This document shows positions 57,061 to 64,000 of a stretch of 64,000 bases of DNA, piece by piece; within the stretch, counting starts at the first letter, position 1, and every line of letters starts with the position of its first letter. The DNA comes from Cryptomeria japonica (Eukaryota > Streptophyta > Pinopsida > Cupressales > Cupressaceae), in assembly GCF_030272615.1 (NCBI RefSeq), contig NC_081410.1, positions 290,345,957-290,409,956 on the forward strand, in the 5' to 3' direction. The position numbers were made by a program, and so were the translations under genes. Under the pieces are notes generated by a model. It had not been told where the DNA came from and did not search any database. It saw only the letters and a program-made list of their open reading frames with translations.

Positions 57061-58540
57061 TGGTGTTGATTCTCTTAAATTCATGTATAAGGAGGATAAA
57101 GGTTTTAAGGATTCTTATGTTGTATGTACTAAGTTTTATGATTCCTTTCATGTTGAGTTCCCTGATTTCATGTTGCATGATGGATTGCTCTTTAAGGGGC
57201 ATCAACTATGTATTCCTCAATGCTCTATGAGGGAGAATATCATTAGGGAAAAGCACAATGGTAGCCTTCGCGATCCTTTTGATTTAGATAAAAATTTGGA
57301 GCAGGTGTCAAGGTTTTAATTTTGGCCTAAGATGCAAGAAGAGGTAAGAATATTTGTGGAGCATTGTCCCATTTGTCAAAGGGAAAAAGGAGTTTCTACC
57401 AATGCTGGGCTATATCAACCTTTATCGGTTCCTATTAGGCCTTGGGAAAGCCTTAGTATGAATTTTGTACTTGGTTAACCCAAAAATTCTAGGGGGTTTG
57501 ATAGTGTCTTTGTAATTGTTGATAGGTTCAGCAAGATGGCTCATTTTGTGCCCTGCAAATGCACAAATGATGCATCTCATATTGTAGGTCTCTTCTTCAA
57601 AGAAGTTGTTAGGATACATGATCTACCTCTCAATATTGTCATTGATAGAGACTCCAAGTTTGTGGGTCATTTTTGGAGGACTCTCTAGAAGAAATTGGGT
57701 ACCAATCTTTAATTTTATTTAGCATACCATCCTCAGACTGATGGCCAAACTGAGGTGGTTAATAGATCTCTTGGAAATCTTCTTAGATGTCTTACCAAGC
57801 AACATGGACAAAGTTGGGATTTGGTGATTGGACAAGCTGAATATGTATATAATGATTAAGTTAATAGAAGTACACGGAGAATCCCATTTAAGGTTGTGTA
57901 TGGCTTACATCCTAGAGGGGTAGTTGAACTTAGAGACCTTTGAGGTATGGAAAGAAGGAGTGCTCAGGGAGAGGATTTTGCCATCACTATGAAGGAGATC
58001 CATGATCAAGTCAAGACTTCACTTCACAAAACTGCAGAAAAATACAAACTGAGGGAAGATGTTAAGAGAAGGGATGTTCAGTTTTAGGTAGGAGATTTGG
58101 TGATGGCCTACTTAAGGAAGGAAAGGTTGCCCAAGGGCCAACCCTCTAAGTTGCTCATGAAGAAGATAGGACCTCTCCAGGTGGTTCATAAATTTGGTAA
58201 CAATGCTTATGAGGTTGAACTTCCAGCAGATTTGGGGATCTCTCCCATTTTTAATGTGTGTGATTTGACAGCCTTCAAGGGTCCTTTACCTAATGAAGCA
58301 CCTGGTTCATCTCTTGTGGAAGAGGATGTAGATTGGGTGAATGATTTGCCACTGAGAAAACCTTTGGAGTTGCAGAGTATCCTTGATTCTAAAGTGATCA
58401 AACAAACCAGAAGAGGGGTCTAGAAGGATTACTTCATCAAGTGGAAGGACCTCCCTGAGTCTATAGCTACTTGCATGTCTGAAAGTGATATCATAAAGCA
58501 TGGCACCTCAGTCACTTGGTTGGCAACTCAAGGGAATTGA
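57061..58540 (+). pseudogene. chromovirus integrase with C-terminal chromodomain
   Basis: The zinc-binding part keeps CPICQREKG but the second His is lost (KHNGSLRDPFDLDKN). In the core the first Asp is Asn (LSMNFVLG); the second Asp (IVIDRDSKF) and the Glu (QTDGQTEVVNRSLGNLLR) remain. GPLQVVHKFGNNAYEVELP is the GPY/F module. A chromodomain follows at about 58355-58500: LELQSILDSKVIKQTRRG, stop, KDYFIKWKDLPESIATCM. This directs chromoviruses to certain chromatin. It ends at TGA 58538. Stops near 57319, 57477, 57688, 57712, 57858, 57942, 58085 and 58421 break the frame. Confidence 0.9.
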
Positions 58541-58561
58541 GTTTTCTAATCCAAGGGAGTA

Positions 58562-60128
58562 TGGTGTAGGGGCACTCAAAGGTGTGATAGAATCTTTTCA
58601 ATGTGTGTTTGAATGCAACATAATGTCTTTCCTTGAAGGTTTCTTGTGTAGGTCCTAAATGGATGTGGTAGGTCCAATGCTACCAATGCTATGTAATAAG
58701 CCCTAAGGCTCCAAGGTGTGTACTTGGTCAAAAACCCTTGTATGGGAATTTTATTTATGGTTTTGGTGTCTAGGGGTCCTAGAGATGTTGTGTGTCCACT
58801 TTGTAACCTTTGGTATGAAGGCAAGTGTGTGATGTAATAATTTGTCAAAAGTTACTAAGTTGTCATAGGCAATTTTGCAAATATTTGAGTTGTGGTTGCC
58901 CAACGGATAGTTGGTTGTACTTGTACATTGGGAGGTGGTTGGAAGAATTCCTTGGCCTTATTTAAGCCTGAGGAACAATTCCCAAAGGTTAGATTGAGAC
59001 TTTGAGTGAATTTTATGCTTCCTACAATTTTGAAATTGTCATTTGTACTACATTTCCTTGTGTTCTTGGCTTTGGTATGGATTTGTACAGACTTATGGAA
59101 GGGATAATATCTTGAATCAATTGTAGTAGAGAACCACCTTTCATTTGATGTAGGTTTGAGGTCTTGAAACTCTTTGGTTGAGGAGGAATTGAATTTTCTT
59201 TCTCGCTGCCCAGTAGAAACACCAAAAATCAAGGTTTGGATTCAAAAGGAGCCACCATTCAATATTACTCAATAGGAATGGTTTGAAACCCTGGTAAATG
59301 ATGGATTACCTTGTATACCAGATGATTTTTTTGGTTTTGGAAGCAAAGTATCTCACCTTGCACTTTTGGAGTGATGCCCTAGACTTGACATTACCCATGT
59401 GGCAAGTTTGTGCAGTGAAGGATTGATTATATCCTTGGAGAAGTGGACAAAGCAGTGGTCAAAAATTGCATAGAGGGGACCCCTAGACATGTTTAGACCC
59501 TCTCCAAAATCCCTAACTTCATTCCCATTTGACTGGTGAAGGTTTTGAGACCCATAACCCCTATACCGGCTAACTAGGCTAAACTAGACACAATAGGGTT
59601 TGAACACTTGAACTCAAAACCCAAATACAGAAGTTTGAAATCATTTAGAGGGTCTAAAAGGGTACTTGAATATAAAAAAAATTTAGGGGGTTGTTCAGAG
59701 AGATTGGTAGATAAAGAGGAAAATCCCAAACAAAGGCCTAATTGCTTGTAGCCCTATTTCATAGGTCACTAAGAACAAAACACACAAAAGGCTTGTAAAC
59801 ACATACCAAAGAGGTCTAAGTCAATGCATATACCTTGTAAAACATTTTCAAACACCCACATATGACATATTACACCATTTGATCAAAAGGTCATGTTGGC
59901 AAGGGGCTTGGGGGTTGTGAGGTGTCTTGGTTTAGGGGTTGAGTATATAGGAGTAGGAGTCTCCTTGTGAAACCAAGTTGTCCTAAGTGGATTGATCTTT
60001 GGGAAAGATCAAGGACAAGATTAAGAAATTTCAAAAGGTTGGAGGTATTGGACCATTGGATGGTGCCAAGTGCTAACCCACAAAATAAGCCAAGGAGATT
60101 GCTCATTAACACCAAACCCTCTGCATCA
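58562..60128 (+). repeat. chromovirus 3' LTR
   Basis: An uninterrupted 1,567 bp LTR, preceded by a purine-rich CCAAGGGAGTA (58551-58561). It shows the empty form of NA3's target near 59840 (CTTGTAAAACATTTTCAAAC). It is followed by GAAAG. About 60 bases of flanking DNA separate it from the next LTR. Confidence 0.93.
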
Positions 60129-60194
60129 GAAAGGAAAATCTCATTCAACTTGGTGAGATTAGGATGAAGGTGTAGATTGAAGAATGGGATTTTT

Positions 60195-61467
60195 TGTTGG
60201 ATTATTGGGAAGATTGTTGGATTTGGTTGATCATTGCTGCTCCTAGGATATGTTGTTGTTATTGATGTCAATATATTCTTGTGAGTTATTCTGGTGAGTT
60301 TGGGAAGAGTTTTTGGTCCGGTTTTGTAGTTTAGTTTTGTTGATCACTGTTTTGTTGAATTTGGTATTTCCTTTAGTATATTCTGGTGTGATTAGATCTT
60401 GTACCGAGACTTTAGATTATTGTTTGGGATGATCTTGTGTATCTTCATTTTAGATGGTTCATGATTTGGTTCTCCACAAGTTGTCTTTCCTCGCGACAGT
60501 TGCTGACTGGTTGTGTTCTTGAGCTTTGAGACGTTGATCGATGAAAATTTGAAAGGAGGAGTTGGTGCAACTATTTCAGATGATTCTAACATGCTTACTA
60601 GTGTTTCCTAGTCATGTGCTATTTGTTTTGGTGATCCACATTGATCTTTGTGCAATTTTTTGTTTTTGGTGATTTCTATGAACTGGTGATGATTTGCGTG
60701 GTATGCAGTATTTCTAGTGGTGTAACATGTTGCAGTTGATCTTGACGGGATTTTTCGTGAATGTAATCATTTGTGGAATTTGAATTAGGTCCATGCTATG
60801 TAGTGTAAATCATAATATTGGTTTGGTGGTCAATCTTTGTATTGTGTAATGTAATTTTTGTAATTGTGAGTTGTTGAGTTGACCTTGTTATCAAGGTTGA
60901 TGATTTGTATATATAGGTGAGATGCTTATGTAATTTAGGAGTTCTTATTGTGTCTAAATTTTCAGAGAGAGGTGAATGCATGGACAAGGATATATCATTT
61001 AGTGAAGTGTTGTGGTAAGATTGGTGTTGCAGAGGAGACAACTATGCTTAACCAAAACTTTCATTAAGCATTTGTAAATGCTATAATTGCAGTTCATTCC
61101 TTCTAGATTGTAGTCTAAATCATATTGTAAGTCAGTGAAACTTCCTTGAGGGTTGTATCCTTTCGAGTATATATCTTTTGAGCAGTGAGCTCTAGGCAGT
61201 GTGCCTGAATGCATGTGCATTCACCATTGTAATATTTTCACATACTACTGTAGAGTATCATCTTATTGTGGGTAGGTTCCCACTATGGTTTTTCTCTTAA
61301 CCAGGTTTTCCACATCAAAATCTTGGTGTTGTGTGCTGTGATGTTAATTTTTCTATCTATATTTTGTTGTAGTTTATCATTTTATGTTTTGGAGTTTAAT
61401 TTGATGTGATCCGGTGAAGACTGATTCATCCCCCCCTCTCAATCTTCCTTCTTGATTACTGCTAACA
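60195..61467 (+). repeat. CopC: 5' LTR of a Ty1/copia element
   Basis: It begins TGTTGGATTATTGGG (start inferred from the TGTT...AACA ends) and ends CTGCTAACA before the PBS. In its R/U5 half it aligns to the NA LTRs: GTAAGTCAGTGAAACTTCC, GTGAGCTCTAGGCAGTGTGC, GCATGTGCA, TATTGTGGGT, GGTTTTTC and the C-run TTCATCCCCCCCTCTCA. The U3 half is unrelated. No 3' LTR lies in the window. Confidence 0.75.
60908..60915 (+). promoter_or_regulatory. TATA box of CopC LTR
   Basis: TTGTATATATAGGTGAG, in the middle of the LTR. Confidence 0.6.
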
Positions 61468-61469
61468 AT

Positions 61470-61481
61470 TGGTATCAGAGC
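61470..61481 (+). other. CopC primer-binding site (initiator tRNA-Met)
   Basis: TGGTATCAGAGC, two bases after the LTR, the same spacing as in the NA elements. Confidence 0.92.
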
Positions 61482-61523
61482 TAGATCCTCTGGCAAAAGC
61501 TTAATCGCTTGAGGAGATCCGAG

Positions 61524-62060
61524 ATGGCAACTCAAGGTACTCTTTTCAAGGACATACCAAGGTTTGATGGAAGCAACTATATTGTATGGAAGAGATGGAT
61601 GGAGGTGCATTTGAAATGTCTTGGAGAATATTATTGGAAGATTACCAAGAATTCGTATGTTGCTCCTTAGAATGGACCATCCACTCCTGATGAGGTTAAG
61701 GAAGCTGAATATAACATCATAACAAAGGAAGCATTGCTTAGTTCCCTGACTGATTCTGAAATGACAAATGTTATGGAACTTCAAACCGCACATGAGATTT
61801 GGGAGAAGCTTGAACTCCTGTACAAAGGTGATAGTCAATTGAAAGTTGTAGAGTTTAAAAGGAAAGTATGAGACATTGAAGATGGGAGATGATGAGAACA
61901 TACATTCATACATGGGTAAGGTGAATGAGCTTGTCCTTGGTATCAGATTTGCTGATGGAAAGATTGAAGAAGATGAGATTGTTGCTAAGGTGTTGAGATC
62001 TTTTCCCCCTGCTTATAAATATAAGGTTGCCGCTATTGATGAGATCTAGAGTGTAACTAC
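61524..62060 (+). pseudogene. gag: CopC gag, N-terminal part (UBN2/copia Gag)
   Basis: ATG 61524 opens MATQGTLFKDIPRFDGSNY and VWKRWMEVHLKCLGEYYW, the standard start of plant copia Gag. The UBN2 domain continues with LTDSEMTNVMELQTAHEIWE, a frameshift at about 61865, then YETLKMGDDENIHSYMGKV and IVAKVLRSFPPAYKYKV. A TAG at 62048 fits CAG decay. TatB cuts the gene at 62060; the rest of the polyprotein would lie beyond the window. As an autonomous-type Gag it contrasts with ORF1 of the NA elements. Confidence 0.88.
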
Positions 62061-63212
62061 TGTATACACATAAAAATGGCTATGAGCAATTAAATTAATA
62101 TTTAATATTTATTATTCTATTAAATAGTTAATTCAAAAAGATTAATTTATTTAATTCATTTCATGTCTTTCTATTAATTAATTTAATTGAAATATCTTAT
62201 TAATTAATTCATCTATCCTATTCCTCTAATTAATTAAATATCTAAATATTTAATTATTCTTCTAATCAATTAATTAAATATCTAATATTTAATTATTTCT
62301 CCAAACATTTAAATATCTAATATTTAATGGTTATTCTTCTATTATATAGTCACAAATATTAAATAATTCTTAATTATTTAATCTCTTTTGCAACTCATTC
62401 TTCCATCTCCACTTAATCTTCCCTTTGCCAACTCATCAATCATGTGGCTAAAGATATTAATATTTCTTAAATATTAATTCATCATTTATCTCCAACTTCC
62501 AAATTTAATGAATTATTGTGTACATACACATATTTCTTAACCTTCTTCTATATTCTCTCCAACATCCCTACATCTTAGGAAGGACTTGAGTCCACTTGTC
62601 CTCTCATGCCTAAATCTTCTCCAACCATCCCTAGATTCCCTCAGTTAGCAACCCAGTCAAGGTGAGATGAGTGACACTTGTCTTCTCCTTCCCCCTTTCT
62701 CTCAACCTTCACCTTTTCTCACAACCATCCAAATCTATAGATCTGATCATGATCGTTGATCCAGGCCACATCATCTTATCCTCTCAAAATCTATAAAATC
62801 AGGAGTTTGAGTAGAGAAAGAGTTAGTCTTCAAGTGAATTTGCAAGTTAATCATTTGTGAAAACTTATGCATATGCGAGTTTTAATCTTGAAGCAATTTA
62901 GCATAATCATTTAGCATAATCATTTAGTATTGCATATCATAGTATTAGTTAACTACCAATTATCAGTCCATTCTTCATATGCTATCTTGGAAGCTATCAG
63001 TGCTTGTCTGAGAGAACACCATCTGCAATCAGGAACAATGGAGTTAGGACACAATGAGACTTAAATCATGAAGGTAAAAATAGCGTTTTTATTTTAATAT
63101 TAATTTATGTAGTTTCATTGGTTGAGTTTGGATTTCCTGTAGCAATTTCCTTTGTATTTTATGAAACTAATATGTTGCAGGTAGTATTCTGATGATGAAA
63201 TTCAAGTCGACA
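62061..63212 (+). repeat. TatB: 5' LTR of a second Tat element
   Basis: It starts TGTATACACATAAAAATGG and is rich in TTAATTAAATATC words, like the start of the TatA LTR. It has a TATAAAA box at 62792-62798 and ends near TCAAGTCGACA. It sits inside CopC gag; the possible target duplication ACTAC (62056-62060) cannot be confirmed because the other end is outside the window. Confidence 0.75.
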
Positions 63213-63217
63213 TATTT

Positions 63218-63235
63218 TGGTGCCCATTGTGGGGC
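63218..63235 (+). other. TatB primer-binding site
   Basis: TGGTGCCCATTGTGGGGC followed by TAGAGCC. It differs in three or so positions from TGGCGCCCAACGTGGGGC, the site for tRNA-Lys as I remember it, and resembles PBS sequences of known Tat elements. Confidence 0.6.
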
Positions 63236-63329
63236 TAGAGCCTCACATATATCTTTCTAATATCCTATCTAGTTCTCGCAAAAATAAATTTAACGCATTT
63301 GTAATCCAGATTCACGCCTGTATGAGTTT

Positions 63330-63620
63330 TGACAATGTTTTTATTTAATAGGTTAGTGCTTTTGTCCTGCAGGTTAGTACATTTATCATTTAGGTTAGAG
63401 ATTTTGTCTATAAATCAACGCATTTAATCTTCAGAACAACGCTTTTGTCCTGCAAGTTAATGCATATTGTCCTTTTGGTTGGCACTTTTCTTAGTGATTT
63501 CTCACTTCTTAATTTCTAGAGCAACACTTCTGTATCGCAGGTTAGCACTTTTGTCTTTTAGGTTAGTGCTTTTGAGGTAAAAGGCAACACATTTGTTAGG
63601 ATAGCACTTTTATTTGTAAC
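63330..63620 (+). repeat. TatB leader array of GTTAGCACTTTTGTC words
   Basis: About ten degenerate words of the form AGGTTAGYRCTTTTGTC, with 20-30 base spacing, begin roughly 95 bases after the PBS. They are related to the TTTAGCGCTATTGTC array at the same place in TatA. Confidence 0.7.
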
Positions 63621-64000
63621 TGACAATATTTTCTTGTAGGTTTGAATGTCCAATAACTGAAATTTTCAAACTACTGACATGTCTATGTGCAAGATTCTTT
63701 TAAAGCAAATTTCATGCATTTCCTCACCTAGTTAATTAAGAGCTCTATTTTGGAAAGTAACACATCATATCTTTCTCATTGTTACTGCGTTATTAATTCC
63801 TCATGACAAGAGTGAGTCATCCTAATTAAAAAAAATTCCATTCAGAGTCCTTATCTTTCTTGTAACACCTTGGTTCAAGCCCTTAGTACGTTTGTAAATC
63901 ATCTTTCAATCAAAAAGGTCAAGTTTTAGTAATTGGTTGAACCCTGTGAACATGTTGAACCATCTGGAACCAGGTTCAATAGGTTCATTTAGGTTCCATA
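63621..64000 (+). other. TatB leader, cut by window end
   Basis: Non-coding leader, no frame of note. It ends with short repeats of the type GAACCTGTTGAACC/GGTTCA. Confidence 0.5.

Larger units (their letters stand above)
47512..60128 (+). mobile_element. Ty3/gypsy chromovirus with deleted gag, carrying NA3
   Basis: Termini TGGTGCAGGGGC / TGGTGTAGGGGC and CTCTGCATCA, with target duplication GAAAG (47507-47511 and 60129-60133). Without NA3 it is about 5.8 kb: two LTRs of ~1.55 kb and an internal part of only ~2.7 kb. It holds RT, RNase H, integrase and a chromodomain. Gag, protease and the first part of RT are missing; RT begins right at the PBS. It was therefore dependent on relatives, or died with this deletion. 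LTR divergence is about 5% by hand over the first 500 bases. Confidence 0.93.

Noticed and set aside
1-64000. tRNA or rRNA genes
   Set aside because: Only tRNA-complementary primer sites of 12-20 bases were found. I saw no cloverleaf gene or rRNA core sequence.

Overview
The window looks like repeat-dense nuclear DNA of a plant with a very large genome. A gymnosperm is my best guess, from the amount of old nested LTR-retrotransposon sequence and the absence of a clear host gene, but nothing here proves the lineage. Almost everything is decayed retroelement. Eight layers can be separated, and six insertion sites can be read to the base from LTR ends and target-site duplications (TSDs).

Left nest (1-39.9 kb). 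A degenerate retroelement reading frame (H; 1-175, 952-2913, 35583-36340) was split by a 32.7 kb Ty3/gypsy element of the Tat lineage (TatA, 2914-35577, TSD ACTAT). TatA carries gag, protease, RT, two RNase H domains and integrase on the + strand. It also carries an antisense plant-mobile-domain gene near its 3' end. Two copies of a polymerase-less element entered TatA in the opposite orientation: NA1 (3296-9956, TSD TTATT) in its 5' LTR and NA2 (12758-20295, TSD AAAGA) in its leader. NA2 was later hit by a 993 bp terminal-inverted-repeat DNA element (14122-15114, TSD AGCT). Past H lie an LTR-like block, a second degenerate frame (I) and the second copy of a ~750 bp repeat first seen at 176-951.

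Middle (40-47.5 kb). There is no recognisable element here. A tandem array of 0.75-0.9 kb units (41.05-44.8 kb) looks like multiplied exon/intron pieces of an unidentified minus-strand gene. It is followed by a short minisatellite and a GC-richer stretch that may hold that gene's 5' end.

Right nest (47.5-64 kb). A gag-less Ty3/gypsy chromovirus (47512-60128, TSD GAAAG) carries NA3 (48779-55542, + strand, TSD CAAAC) in its 5' LTR. A Ty1/copia element (CopC, LTR 60195-61467, gag from 61524) follows, cut at 62061 by a second Tat element (TatB) that runs off the window.

The most interesting objects are NA1, NA2 and NA3. They are complete LTR elements of a Sirevirus-like (Ty1/copia) type that have no protease, integrase, RT or RNase H. 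All three keep the same two reading frames: ORF1, a coiled coil with four CCHC zinc knuckles, and ORF2, about 1,050-1,100 codons of unrecognised protein. ORF2 is preceded in each copy by a TATA-like box 140-160 bp before its ATG and a recognisable shared leader. Their LTRs share an R/U5 block with the copia element CopC, which makes CopC's family a candidate supplier of the missing enzymes. Every coding region in the window is broken, so these are fossils. The functional inferences concern the families, not these copies.
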